NCBI RefSeq assembly: GCF_036227565.1
Contig: NZ_CP109460.1
Span: 4,154,001-4,218,000, forward strand
Length of the DNA: 64,000 nucleotides
Direction: 5' to 3'
Source: Streptomyces sp. NBC_01454
Lineage (GTDB): Bacteria > Actinomycetota > Actinomycetes > Streptomycetales > Streptomycetaceae
Shown: in pieces, positions 44,038 to 55,690 of the stretch
Position numbering within the stretch: position 1 is the first letter of the stretch
Layout of the letters: each line of letters opens with the position of its first letter
Made by a program: the position numbers and the translations under genes
Notes under the pieces: model-generated
What the model was told of the DNA's origin: nothing
Seen by the model: only the letters and a program-made list of their open reading frames with translations
The model's database searches: none

Positions 44038-44862
44038 ATGGTCGAAAAGAATTCCGAGGGGGATGAGGGCTCGGCGCGCTGGGTCCTCGCTTGTGAACTC
44101 CGCCGGTTACGGGAGGCGTCCGGCAAGTCGCTCGCCCAACTGGCCGACGAGATCAACTACGACCGCACGTACTTGCATCGCTTGGAAACGGGCGAACGGC
44201 TCTCGAAGCTGCCGGTGATGGAGGCGCTGGACCGGCTCTACGGGACGGGTGGGCTGCTCGTACGACTGTGGAAGCTGGCGCGGCTGGATGCCTTTGCCGA
44301 CCGCTACAAGCTGTTCATGCAGTACGAAGCGAAGGCCGTCATCATGCACAAGTACATGCTGGGAATCCCTGGTCTGTTGCAGACCGAGGACTACGCCCGG
44401 CTCGTGCTCTCCTCGGCGCCTTCACCGATGTGCCCTGATGAGCTGGAGGAGCTTGTCGCTGCACGCATCGGCAGGCAAGACCTGCTGAGCGCCTCTCCAT
44501 CGCCGGGCCTCCGCGTGATTCTTGATGAGGCTGCCTTCATGCGGCCTCCGGCTGATGTCCGCATCTGGCGTGATCAGCTGTCTCACCTGACCGGGGCGTC
44601 CGAGCTGTCGAACATCACGATCCAGGTTCTGCCGTTTGCCGCCGGACCGCACGACTTGATGGGCGGTTCTCTCTCGCTACTGTGGGTGCCGGACGGTGCG
44701 GCTGTTGCCTACCTTGAAGGCAACAAGTCCGGTGACTTGATCGAAGATCCGGCCGAGGTCGTCCAACTCCGGCTGTCTTACGATCACTTGCGGGACATGG
44801 CGCTCTCTCCGCCGGACTCCGTCGCACTAATCAAGCAGTTTCTGGAGGACAGCAGACCGTGA
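44038..44862 (+). CDS. WhiJ-like XRE regulator with DUF5753 domain (TTA codon)
   Basis: A 274-aa DNA-binding protein. The helix-turn-helix lies at about 18-72 (LRRLREASGKSLAQLADEIN, YDRTYLHRLETGER). The DUF5753 domain follows (about 95-270) with YMLGIPGLLQTEDYARLVL and IQVLPFAAGPHDLMGGS. It belongs to the WhiJ/BldB-associated family that pairs with DUF397 proteins in development and antibiotic control, and has been discussed as toxin-antitoxin-like. Leu24 is a TTA codon (44107-44109), implying bldA-dependent translation. ATG 44038 is chosen because GGAGGAAC precedes it. The stop overlaps the DUF397 GTG. GC is lower than in neighbouring genes. Confidence 0.9.
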   Translation: MVEKNSEGDEGSARWVLACELRRLREASGKSLAQLADEINYDRTYLHRLETGERLSKLPVMEALDRLYGTGGLLVRLWKLARLDAFADRYKLFMQYEAKAVIMHKYMLGIPGLLQTEDYARLVLSSAPSPMCPDELEELVAARIGRQDLLSASPSPGLRVILDEAAFMRPPADVRIWRDQLSHLTGASELSNITIQVLPFAAGPHDLMGGSLSLLWVPDGAAVAYLEGNKSGDLIEDPAEVVQLRLSYDHLRDMALSPPDSVALIKQFLEDSRP

Positions 44863-45068
44863 AGACGACTCCTGACCAGGCTGTCATCGCGTGGCGAAAG
44901 AGCAGCTACAGCAACGGCGGAGATGCCAACTGCATCGAGATCGCCGACGGCTTCCCCGGTGCCGTTCCCGTCCGTGACAGCAAGAATCCCGAGGGCCCGG
45001 TGCTGCTCTTCCCTACCGCTGCTTGGTCGGCGTTCATAGGTGGCGTGCGAGCTGACCGGCTCCGCTGA
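44859..45068 (+). CDS. DUF397 protein 1
   Basis: A 69-aa DUF397 protein: AWRKSSYSNGGDANCIEIAD, then VPVRDSKNPEGPVLLFP and AWSAFI, the complete family pattern. It is the partner of the WhiJ-like regulator and starts at GTG overlapping its stop (GTGA). DUF397 proteins in S. coelicolor modulate sporulation and secondary metabolism with their XRE partner. Confidence 0.9.
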   Translation: MKTTPDQAVIAWRKSSYSNGGDANCIEIADGFPGAVPVRDSKNPEGPVLLFPTAAWSAFIGGVRADRLR

Positions 45069-45090
45069 GGTGACTGGAGGGCAGCAGGCG

Positions 45091-45321
45091 ATGAACACCA
45101 TCCCCGATCTGGTCGAGCCCGTGTGGCGCAAGAGCAGCTACAGCGACGGTGGAGCCAACAACTGCGTCGAGATCGCCGACAGCTTCCCTGGCGCCGTCCC
45201 CGTCCGTGACAGCAAGAACCCCACCGGTGGTGCGCTGCTCTTCCCGGCCGCGGCCTGGTCGGCCTTCATAACCACCGTGAAGGGGGACGCATGGACTGGG
45301 GAACGCTCCTCGCGACGTTGA
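45091..45321 (+). CDS. DUF397 protein 2 (tandem duplicate)
   Basis: A 76-aa second DUF397 protein, highly similar to the first in the core (RKSSYSDGGANNCVEIADSF, VPVRDSKNP, AAWSAFI), but diverged at both ends. ATG 45091 has GGAGGG upstream. Its last 31 bp overlap the following gene in another frame. Two DUF397 partners for a single regulator imply recent duplication and possibly alternative complexes. Confidence 0.88.
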   Translation: MNTIPDLVEPVWRKSSYSDGGANNCVEIADSFPGAVPVRDSKNPTGGALLFPAAAWSAFITTVKGDAWTGERSSRR

Positions 45322-45842
45322 GCGGCGGGGTCATCGCGATCTCCGGGACCGTCCTCGCCGATCATCTGCGCCATCGTCACGAGAGCGAACGCAACAGCGA
45401 GGCCCGGCGGCGGGCGGTGTACATCGAGTTCATCACCGCCGCCGGGGTGGGCCACGCGCGGCTGCGGCAGATCGCCCAGAGCCCGGAGGCCGAGGCCGAC
45501 CTCGCCGCTGCCGCCCGCGCGGCGCTGAGCGAGGCCGGGATCAGTGAAGTGCGCGAGCGGCTGTTCATCGACGCGACGACGGACATCGCCGGCGCCGGGC
45601 AGGCGATGTTCGAGCGGCTGCGTGTTCTTCAGCGCGTCGTCGGTGAGGGTGCCCGGCAGACCTCGCCCGCGTTCCACGACGCCTACCACCCGTACCTCGA
45701 CGCCGTGTGGGCCTATCGCGTGGCGGTGCGCGAAGAGCTCGAGGGCAGGTCCTTCGAACCCGCGGCCTTCGGGTGGGAGGAATGGGACGGCAAGGACCGG
45801 TGTGTGAGCTGCCGCCGGGAGGCAACGGCCACCGGAGGCTGA
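45291..45842 (+). CDS. Membrane-anchored 183-aa hypothetical
   Basis: One N-terminal hydrophobic helix (residues about 5-23, LLATLSGGVIAISGTVLAD), then a cytosolic all-helical region of about 120 residues with the charged start HLRHRHESERNSEARRRAVY and a C-terminal CVSC pair. Similar short-anchored proteins of unknown function are common near Streptomyces WhiJ-type loci. ATG 45291 has GGGGGAC before it and overlaps the DUF397-2 gene, so it is the last member of the operon. Confidence 0.72.
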   Translation: MDWGTLLATLSGGVIAISGTVLADHLRHRHESERNSEARRRAVYIEFITAAGVGHARLRQIAQSPEAEADLAAAARAALSEAGISEVRERLFIDATTDIAGAGQAMFERLRVLQRVVGEGARQTSPAFHDAYHPYLDAVWAYRVAVREELEGRSFEPAAFGWEEWDGKDRCVSCRREATATGG

Positions 45843-46087
45843 ACGCCGGGACTTTGGAGGCCGCCGGTCTCCCATTCCGCGTGTGGGATGACCGACGCGT
45901 CGTTCCGCGGTGCGGCTGGTGCCGCGCCACCTGCCTTCACCCTTTCGGACGCCTTCGTTGCGTCCCTGTCACTTCTCATCACACCCAAGATGACGATGGG
46001 CTCACCTCAGGGGGCGTGTCCTGTGTTGACGGGGAGGTGTCTACCTGGGCTTGACTTGATCTGTCTAGCGTCATTGGACTTACACTG

Positions 46088-46300
46088 ATGAAGTACCGGG
46101 AACTGATCAAAAAGATCAGTGACGCGGCCAAAGCCCAGGGCGTTGCCTTCGACCTGGTCCGCCAGAAGGGCAGCCACCAAACCTGGGTGTGCGGCAGCAC
46201 CCGCGTCGTGATCCCCAAGCACACCGAAGTCAACGAACTCACTGGCCAGGGCATCTGCAGGACGCTTGAGCCGGAACTCGGAGAAGGGTGGTGGCGATGA
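46088..46300 (+). CDS. hicA: HicA-type mRNA interferase toxin
   Basis: A 70-aa HicA family protein with a dsRBD-like fold. The catalytic His is His30 in KGSHQTW, preceded by YRELIKKI and followed by the strand VVIPKH. Family toxins cleave mRNA to arrest growth. There is no ribosome site upstream of ATG 46088 (the preceding bases read GGACTTACACTG), and TTGACT lies 32 nt upstream (46051-46056), so a leaderless transcript is plausible. It overlaps the antitoxin start by ATGA. Confidence 0.85.
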   Translation: MKYRELIKKISDAAKAQGVAFDLVRQKGSHQTWVCGSTRVVIPKHTEVNELTGQGICRTLEPELGEGWWR

Positions 46301-46794
46301 CTTCGTACCGTGTCACAGCGCGCCGCGCGGGTGAATGGTGGGCCCTGGAGGTCCCGGACCTCCCGGGGGTGTTCAGCCAGGCCAAGCGCCTCGACAAGGC
46401 CGATGAGGCGGCCCGTGAAGCCATTGCCGTCATGCTCGATGTCGAAACCGAGGACGTCGAGGTGACGATCGAGCCGGTGCTGCCGCGGGACGCTGTACGG
46501 GCCATCAAGGCAGCGGAGAAGGCCGAGAAGGCTGCCGAGGACGCGAGGAAAGCCGCTCAGAAGGCAATGCAGGATGCCGCGGCCACCCTGACCGAGTCGC
46601 TGAGCCAGCGGGACGCCGGTCGTGTCCTCGGGGTTTCCTTCCAACGCGTATCGCAGCTCCTTCGGGCCCGGCCGACCGCGTCGTCGCCGAAGGCCGCGGT
46701 CAAGGCGACGAAGGCCGGATGGCCCCGCCCCGGCCACGACGAGCGTTCCGGCAGGCAGAAGCGTTCGCAGCGGGGCAGGGAACTGTCCGGGTAA
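46297..46794 (+). CDS. hicB: HicB-type antitoxin with C-terminal HTH
   Basis: A 165-aa antitoxin. The N-terminal partial RNase-H-like fold (about 3-50) has the HicB pattern WWALEVPDLPGVFSQAKRLD. A long Ala/Lys/Glu helix follows (IKAAEKAEKAAEDARKAAQK, about 68-95), then a helix-turn-helix (LTESLSQRDAGRVLGVSFQRVSQLL, about 98-122) and a basic tail. It neutralises HicA and probably autoregulates the pair. ATG 46297 overlaps the toxin stop. The helical linker between the fold and the HTH is a lengthened variant. It is convergent with cobIJ, with only 10 bp between stops. Confidence 0.83.
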   Translation: MTSYRVTARRAGEWWALEVPDLPGVFSQAKRLDKADEAAREAIAVMLDVETEDVEVTIEPVLPRDAVRAIKAAEKAEKAAEDARKAAQKAMQDAAATLTESLSQRDAGRVLGVSFQRVSQLLRARPTASSPKAAVKATKAGWPRPGHDERSGRQKRSQRGRELSG

Positions 46795-46804
46795 CCCTGC
46801 GAGG

Positions 46805-48352
46805 TCAGTTCTCCGGATACCTCCGCGGCGTCCACACGATCTCCGTGCCGTCGGCCCGTCGGGCGACCTCGGTCTGGGAGGAGCCGATCAGCAGGATCGT
46901 GCGCATGTCGACCTGGTGGGGGTCGAGGTCGGCCAGGCGGACGGTGCGGAGGGATTCCTCGGGGCCGCCGATGTCGCGGGCGAGGATGACCGGGGTGTCG
47001 GGGGCGCGGTGTTCCAGGAGGAGTTCGCGGGCCTTGCCGACCTGCCAGGTGCGGCTGCGGGAGCCGGGGTTGTAGAGGGCCAGGGCCAGGTCGGCGCCGG
47101 CGGCCGCGTGGAGGCGTTCGGCGATGACCTCCCAGGGCTTGAGGCGGTCGGAGAGGGAGATGACCGCGTAGTCGTGGCCGAGGGGGGCGCCGGCCCGGGC
47201 GGCGGCGGCGTTGGCGGCGGTGACGCCCGGCAGGACGCGTACGGGAATGGCGCGGTACGGGTCCTGGGCGGCGACCTCCAGGACGGCGGTGGCCATGGCG
47301 AAGACGCCGGGGTCGCCGCCGGAGACCACGGCCACCCGGCGGCCGCGCCGGGCCAGGTCCAGGGCGAGTTCGGCGCGTTCGGACTCGACCTTGTTGTCGG
47401 AGCCGTGGCGGCGCTGGCCGGGGCGCTGCGGGACGCGGTCGAGGTAGGTGGTGTAGCCGACGAGGTCCTCGGCGGCGGCCAGGGCGCCGCGGGACTCGGG
47501 GGTCAGCCAGAGCGGGCCGGCCGGGCCGGTGCCGACGACGACCACCTCACCGGTGCCGGGCGCCGGGGCGGTCTCGGTCGGCGGGCTCGCGATGCGGCTG
47601 GGGACGACGGTGACGGCGAAGTACGGGACCGTTTCCGCGTCGATGTCGGCCAGTTTTTCCGTGCGTTCGCCGGACATGGTGGCGCGTTCGACGTAGTGGG
47701 CCTCCGGCAGGCGCCCGGCGCGTTCCATGGCGCGGCGCACGGTGGGGAAGGTGCGGCCGAGCTTCATGACGACGGCGGTGTCGGTCGAGGCCAGACGGGC
47801 GGTCAGCTCTTCCTCCGGCAGGGTGCCGGGGAGGATCGTCAGGACCTCGTCGGCCTCGGCGAGCGGCCGGCCCAGGCGGGCCGCGGCGGCGCTGATGGAG
47901 GTGACGCCGGGGATGACCTCGGTGGGGTAGCGGTCGGCCAGCCGCTTGTGCATGTGCTGGTAGGAGCCGTAGAAGAGCGGGTCGCCCTCGGAGATGACGG
48001 CGACGGTGCGGCCGGCGTCGAGGTGGGCGGCGAGGCGGGCCGCCGCGGACTCGTAGAACTCGTCCAGCGCGCCCCGGTAGCCGCCGGGGTGGTCGGTCGA
48101 CTCGGTGGTGACCGGGTAGACCAGCGCCTCCTCGATGTGGTCGGCGCGCAGGTGCTCGGCGGCGATGGCGCGCGCGATGGAGCGTCCGTGCCGGGCGCTG
48201 TGGTACGCGATGACGTCGGCCGCGCCGATGACCTGGACGGCCCGCACGGTCATCAGGGACGGGTCGCCGGGGCCGAGCCCGACGCCGTAGAGACGGCCGG
48301 GGGCGGGCGGGGTGCCGTCGTTGCCGGGTGCCTGCTGCTCGCTCACGCTCAT
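46805..48352 (-). CDS. cobIJ: Fused precorrin-2 C20 / precorrin-3B C17 methyltransferase
   Basis: A 515-aa bifunctional enzyme. The CobI half (about 15-260: [36 protein letters not shown]) methylates C20. The CobJ half (about 275-510: [41 protein letters not shown]) methylates C17 with ring contraction of precorrin-3B. The fusion is common in actinobacteria. ATG 48352 overlaps the cobH stop (ATGA). It is the last gene of the operon cobG-cobH-cobIJ. Confidence 0.95.
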   Translation of the reverse strand: MSVSEQQAPGNDGTPPAPGRLYGVGLGPGDPSLMTVRAVQVIGAADVIAYHSARHGRSIARAIAAEHLRADHIEEALVYPVTTESTDHPGGYRGALDEFYESAAARLAAHLDAGRTVAVISEGDPLFYGSYQHMHKRLADRYPTEVIPGVTSISAAAARLGRPLAEADEVLTILPGTLPEEELTARLASTDTAVVMKLGRTFPTVRRAMERAGRLPEAHYVERATMSGERTEKLADIDAETVPYFAVTVVPSRIASPPTETAPAPGTGEVVVVGTGPAGPLWLTPESRGALAAAEDLVGYTTYLDRVPQRPGQRRHGSDNKVESERAELALDLARRGRRVAVVSGGDPGVFAMATAVLEVAAQDPYRAIPVRVLPGVTAANAAAARAGAPLGHDYAVISLSDRLKPWEVIAERLHAAAGADLALALYNPGSRSRTWQVGKARELLLEHRAPDTPVILARDIGGPEESLRTVRLADLDPHQVDMRTILLIGSSQTEVARRADGTEIVWTPRRYPEN

Positions 48353-49017
48353 TCTTCCTCGCTCGCCAGGGCGTTGATCGCGGCCGCGGCCATGGCGCTG
48401 CCGCCGCGGCGCCCGCGCACCACCAGGTGGTCCAGCTTCGACGGATGGGCGATCAGCGCGTCCTTGGACTCCGCGGCGCCGATGAAGCCGACGGGTATGC
48501 CGATGACGGCGGCCGGGCGGGGCGCCCCTTCCCCGATCATCTCCAGGAACCGGAAGAGGGCGGTGGGGGCGTTGCCGAACGCCACCACGGCGCCGTCCAT
48601 CCGGTCCCGCCACAGCTCCAGGGCGGCGGCGCTGCGGGTCGTGCCCATCCGGGCGGCGAGGTCCGCGACCGACGGGTCGGCGAGGGTGCACAGCACCTCG
48701 TTGTCCGCCGGCAGCCGCTTGCGGGTGACGCCGCTGGCGACCATGTTGGCGTCGCACAGGATCGGGGCGCCGGCGCGCAGCGCGGCGCGGGCGCTCGCCA
48801 CGACGCCGGGGGTGAAGGCCAGATCGCGTACCAGGTCGACCATGCCGCAGGCGTGGATCATGCGGACCGTGACCTGGCTGACGTCGGCGGGCAGCCCGCC
48901 GAGGTCCGCCTCGGCGCGGATGGTGGCGAAGGACTGGCGGTAGATCGCCGCACCGTCCTTCTCGTAGTCGAACGCGGTCACTGTGGCCTCGGGGTTGTCG
49001 GGTGCGGGCTGGCTCAT
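48349..49017 (-). CDS. cobH: Precorrin-8X methylmutase
   Basis: A 222-aa CobH/CbiC-family mutase that shifts the C11 methyl to C12, giving hydrogenobyrinic acid. The start aligns as [21 protein letters not shown]; motifs [10 protein letters not shown] (catalytic His), [24 protein letters not shown] and [16 protein letters not shown] are present. Starts at ATG 49017, overlapping cobG by ATGA, and overlaps cobIJ at the other end, so the operon is tightly coupled. Confidence 0.95.
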   Translation of the reverse strand: MSQPAPDNPEATVTAFDYEKDGAAIYRQSFATIRAEADLGGLPADVSQVTVRMIHACGMVDLVRDLAFTPGVVASARAALRAGAPILCDANMVASGVTRKRLPADNEVLCTLADPSVADLAARMGTTRSAAALELWRDRMDGAVVAFGNAPTALFRFLEMIGEGAPRPAAVIGIPVGFIGAAESKDALIAHPSKLDHLVVRGRRGGSAMAAAAINALASEEE

Positions 49018-50402
49018 GGGGTGTCGCTTCGGGCTGGTGGGGCGGGGTGTTGCGCGGGTGGCGGGGCGTCGCCGGGGGCCGGTGCGCCGGCCGGCCGGAC
49101 GACCGACACCCGGTAGCCCTCCCCCGTTGCCAGCACGTCCACCCATGCGCCGTGGGGGTGGCCGCAGCGGCGTGCGCAGCCGGACCAGTGGACGGGCAGG
49201 CCGTCCGGTACGGCGGCGGGGGGAGTGCCGGGGACGGGGGCGCCCGCGGTGACGGCGGCCGCCGCGTCGGTGCGGACGTCGGTGAGGGACTTGGCGCAGC
49301 CGGGGCGGCCGGTGCAGGCGCCGAGGCGGCGCCAGGGGGAGTCCGGGTCGGTGATCAGGCCGGCCGCGGCCAGCGCGGACAGCCGGGCGGCGGCGGCGCC
49401 GGCCGGAAGCCCGGGGAGGACGATGCCGCGCCAGGGGGTCAGCCGCAGTGCGCCGCAGCCGTCGTCGGCGGCGACGGCGGTCAGCAGCCGCCACTGGGCG
49501 ACCGTCAGCCGGCCCAGCGGCGCCAGGACACAGAGCGCCGCCGTGACGTCGGGGCCTTCGATGATCCCGGGGGCCGCGGAGCGGGGCGCGGACGGGGCGA
49601 GGGGTGCCGGTGCCTGCGCCAGATATGTGGCGGTGATGCCGGTTTCGTGCAGGTGTGTTGCCACGTCGCGGGCCGTCAGCCGCTGCCCGTCGGGCAGTTC
49701 GCGGACCCGCCAGGCGCCGCTGCCGCTCGCCTCGGCGGCCGACAGAAAGGACTCGGCGGCGGCGAGCGCGGCCCGCGGGGCGTCCGGGCCGGCGATCCGC
49801 AGCGCCGCCGGATCGTCGCCGACCCGCAGCAGCGCGGTGCCCCCGGCCTCGGCGGACTCCCCCGCCCGGGCCGCTTCTGCGACCAAGCTCACATCCCCGC
49901 CGAGACCCGCCAGCTCGCCCCGCCCGTCGTCCAGGACGAAGAGGAAACGGCCCGACAGCGCGGTCGCCGGCTCGCTCGCGCAGAGCAGTTCGTCCAGCTC
50001 ACGGGCCCACCGCCGCACCTCGGCAGGGGTGTTGACCGTCAGCCCGGCCAGCGGGGAGGCGAGGATGTTGCGGACGCGCTCATGGCGAGCGGAGGGCAGC
50101 AGTCCGGCGTCGCGCAGCAGGGCGGCCAGCTCGGCGCCGCAGCCCTCGGGCAGGCCGCGCAGCTCGGCGTTGCCGCGCGAGGTCAAGGAGAGGTGGCCGT
50201 CGCCGAGCCGGTCCGCGATGTCGGCCAGCGCCGCTGCCTGACGTGCCGTCAAGTCCCCGGCGGGCAGCCGCACTCGGGCGAGGTACCCGTCGGCGGCGGA
50301 GTGCAGCCGCAGCGCCCCCGGGCAGGCGTCACCGCGGTCCCGCAGGGGCGGTTCTGCCCCTGGGGGGCGGAGCGAGGGGGAGGGCGGCATGGCGGCGAGC
50401 AT
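49014..50402 (-). CDS. cobG: Precorrin-3B synthase (CobG-type Fe-S/siroheme monooxygenase)
   Basis: About 462 aa, nitrite/sulfite-reductase-like fold. Two ferredoxin-like repeats (about 40-105 and 225-290), and the [4Fe-4S]/heme-type cysteines in [12 protein letters not shown] and [13 protein letters not shown]. CobG hydroxylates C20 of precorrin-3A using O2, the oxygen-dependent marker step of the aerobic pathway. ATG 50402 or 50390 (both in frame, neither with a strong ribosome site) is the likely start; further upstream in-frame sequence reads through the cobN leader and is unlikely to be translated. It heads a divergent operon opposite cobN. Confidence 0.9.
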   Translation of the reverse strand: MLAAMPPSPSLRPPGAEPPLRDRGDACPGALRLHSAADGYLARVRLPAGDLTARQAAALADIADRLGDGHLSLTSRGNAELRGLPEGCGAELAALLRDAGLLPSARHERVRNILASPLAGLTVNTPAEVRRWARELDELLCASEPATALSGRFLFVLDDGRGELAGLGGDVSLVAEAARAGESAEAGGTALLRVGDDPAALRIAGPDAPRAALAAAESFLSAAEASGSGAWRVRELPDGQRLTARDVATHLHETGITATYLAQAPAPLAPSAPRSAAPGIIEGPDVTAALCVLAPLGRLTVAQWRLLTAVAADDGCGALRLTPWRGIVLPGLPAGAAAARLSALAAAGLITDPDSPWRRLGACTGRPGCAKSLTDVRTDAAAAVTAGAPVPGTPPAAVPDGLPVHWSGCARRCGHPHGAWVDVLATGEGYRVSVVRPAGAPAPGDAPPPAQHPAPPARSDTP

Positions 50403-50478
50403 ACCTACGACGGGGCACGCCGGAACCGGCCCCGGACCCCCTCGCGGCCACCCCGGGCCGGCCGCCGCGAAGGCCCGC

Positions 50479-50507
50479 TTACCTCGCCCGGGCACAGCCC
50501 TTACTAT
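50479..50507 (+). promoter_or_regulatory. Promoter of cobN leader
   Basis: TTACCT (50479-50484), 17-bp spacer, TACTAT (50502-50507): a good sigma-HrdB-like match. The expected transcript start near 50514 lies about 30 nt before the riboswitch P1 helix. Confidence 0.55.
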
Positions 50508-50544
50508 GCAGGTCGGTGGGTCGGCTGATCCGCCGGACGCCAGC

Positions 50545-50690
50545 GACGGCGCGGGGTCGGACGACCCCAGGGAGGAAGCCCGGTGCAAATCCGGCGCGGT
50601 CCCGCCACTGTGAACCCGGCAGGCGCCGGGTGAGTCAGGAACTCCCGCCGTCCCTACGACCACCCGGGGCGCGGATACCCCGAGGAAGGC
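50545..50690 (+). promoter_or_regulatory. Cobalamin riboswitch upstream of cobN
   Basis: P1 closes by GACGGC (50545-50550) with GCCGTC (50647-50652). Conserved core: GGTGCAAATCC (50582-50592), the B12 box GCCACTG (50604-50610) followed by TGAA, and GAGTCAGGA (50632-50640). Adenosylcobalamin binding should repress. The expression platform is probably the hairpin CGGGG/CCCCG at 50665-50682, directly before the ribosome site GAGGAAGG (50682-50689) of cobN, so translation-level control is likely. Confidence 0.9.
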
Positions 50691-50700
50691 CTGCGCTCGC

Positions 50701-54315
<3,615 letters not shown>

Positions 54316-54329
54316 CCCGGGCGCGGGGC

Positions 54330-54353
54330 CGCCCCGGTCGGGGGGCCGGGGCG
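54330..54353 (+). terminator. Hairpin terminator after cobN
   Basis: Eight-bp arms (CGCCCCGG and CCGGGGCG) with an 8-nt loop, 15 bp past the cobN stop, before the convergent DUF4097 gene. Confidence 0.55.
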
Positions 54354-54393
54354 ACTCCCTGCCCGGGGCAGCCCTGCCCCACCCTCCGTGGTC

Positions 54394-55125
54394 TCAGGCG
54401 GACTTCGCGGTGACGTCCCCGTTGCTGGTGGACAGGTCCAGGCGGTAGCGCCCCGCCGGGTCCTGGAGGACGCCCAGGTGCTTGTCGCCGTTGCTGGTCT
54501 CCGCGGACACGCGGTAGCGGGCCTTGGGCACCGTCACCGTGATGCTGCCGTTGGACGTCTTCGCCCGGATGCTCTGGGCGGTGGCCGGGGTGAGCTCGAT
54601 CTCCCCGTTGGAGGTCTCGGCCGCGATCTGCCGGCCCGACAGCCCGCGTCCGGTGATCGCGCCGTCGATCGTCATGGCGTCGACGGGGCCGGTGACGCCG
54701 TCCAGGTCGATGCTCCCGGAGCTGGTGGTCACCCGCACCGCGCCCACCCTGGACAGCTCCAGTGACCCGTCCGAGGTCTCGCCGCTCACCGGGAGGCCCG
54801 CCGGTACCTCGACGGTGTAGTCCACCGTGCACTGCTCGCCGCAGCCGCCGAGCACCAGCACCCCGTCCTCGACCCGGTGGGTGGCGTGGCCGGGCCGGTC
54901 GCCGCGGTACGTCACCGAGCGGTGGACCGACACCGTGCCGCCGCTCTTGCCGCCGTGGACCGTGAGGCCCCCCGAGGTGTTGTCCAGCCGGACGGCCGTG
55001 ATCTTCTTCGAGACCTCGGCGTCGTCCCGGAAGGTCTTGCCGGACACCAGGCCGCAGGCGCTGACGCCGCACATCCCGATGCCGGCCGTCGCGACGACGG
55101 CGATGAAGCGAGCCCGCTTGCGCAT
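54394..55125 (-). CDS. DUF4097 beta-helix-like lipoprotein
   Basis: A 243-aa exported lipoprotein. The signal peptide ends VSAC (about 21-24). The mature part consists of DUF4097 beta repeats with the recurring phrase ETSNGDIxL / KTSNGSITV, several times in tandem (residues about 110-240), giving a right-handed parallel-beta architecture. Binding partner and role unknown; family members often sit in stress or envelope loci. Start ATG 55125 with a GGGGGA ribosome site. Confidence 0.82.
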   Translation of the reverse strand: MRKRARFIAVVATAGIGMCGVSACGLVSGKTFRDDAEVSKKITAVRLDNTSGGLTVHGGKSGGTVSVHRSVTYRGDRPGHATHRVEDGVLVLGGCGEQCTVDYTVEVPAGLPVSGETSDGSLELSRVGAVRVTTSSGSIDLDGVTGPVDAMTIDGAITGRGLSGRQIAAETSNGEIELTPATAQSIRAKTSNGSITVTVPKARYRVSAETSNGDKHLGVLQDPAGRYRLDLSTSNGDVTAKSA

Positions 55126-55343
55126 GAATTCCCCCGGAAATGATCGATAGGCGGTCCGGCGGGCCGGTGTGCTCGCCGAGCGCCCGCCGACGTGAGGCTA
55201 GGGCGGCGGGGCACGGCCGCACCATGGGGAAAACCCCCTGATCGTGGTGCGGATCGCCCCAGGTGCGGCCGGTCCGGGCCGGTGCGAGGATTTGTGTGGG
55301 GGCGGTAGATGTGCTGCTTGGGGGGCGTACGAGGAGGCTTCCG

Positions 55344-55616
55344 GTGACCGGCACGAAGACATGGAACGCCGAGATCAGCATCACCGAGATCGACAGCGAG
55401 GTCAGGGCCGAGGCCAGACTGCGGGGCAAGGACGGCGGACAGCTGGTCGGCCAGGGAACGGCCCGCTGCAATCCCGCCGACGAGAACGTCCCGGACATCG
55501 GGGACGAGCTGGCCGTGGCACGGGCGATGTCCGATCTCAGCCATCAACTGATCCAACGGGCCGCCCACGACATCGAGATGCGCACGGCCCGGCCGGTGGA
55601 GCGGCTGCGCGTCTGA
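55344..55616 (+). CDS. DUF1876 (dsRBD-like) protein
   Basis: A 90-aa DUF1876 family protein of unknown function. GTG 55344 has an AGGAGG ribosome site and gives the family-typical start TGTKTWNAEISITEID; further domain text includes GKDGGQLVGQGTARCNPAD and ELAVARAMSDLSHQLIQRAA, an alpha-beta fold similar to small dsRNA-binding domains. An upstream in-frame GTG (55263) is not supported. Confidence 0.82.
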   Translation: MTGTKTWNAEISITEIDSEVRAEARLRGKDGGQLVGQGTARCNPADENVPDIGDELAVARAMSDLSHQLIQRAAHDIEMRTARPVERLRV

Positions 55617-55627
55617 CGGACGGCGAC

Positions 55628-55687
55628 GCATCCGGCGCGGTGCCCGCCGGACCCTGACCGTGCCCGCGGCCGGGGTCCGCCGGATGC
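55628..55687. terminator. Extended stem between convergent genes
   Basis: Outer arms GCATCCGGCG (55628-55637) and CGCCGGATGC (55678-55687) match perfectly, and inner GGACCC/GGGTCC segments can also pair. It lies between the DUF1876 gene and the convergent LCP gene (stop near 55691). Confidence 0.55.
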
Positions 55688-55690
55688 CCG

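Noticed and set aside
45843..46087. Short open frames between the anchored hypothetical and hicA
   Set aside because: No ribosome site, poor codon bias; more likely hicA promoter region.
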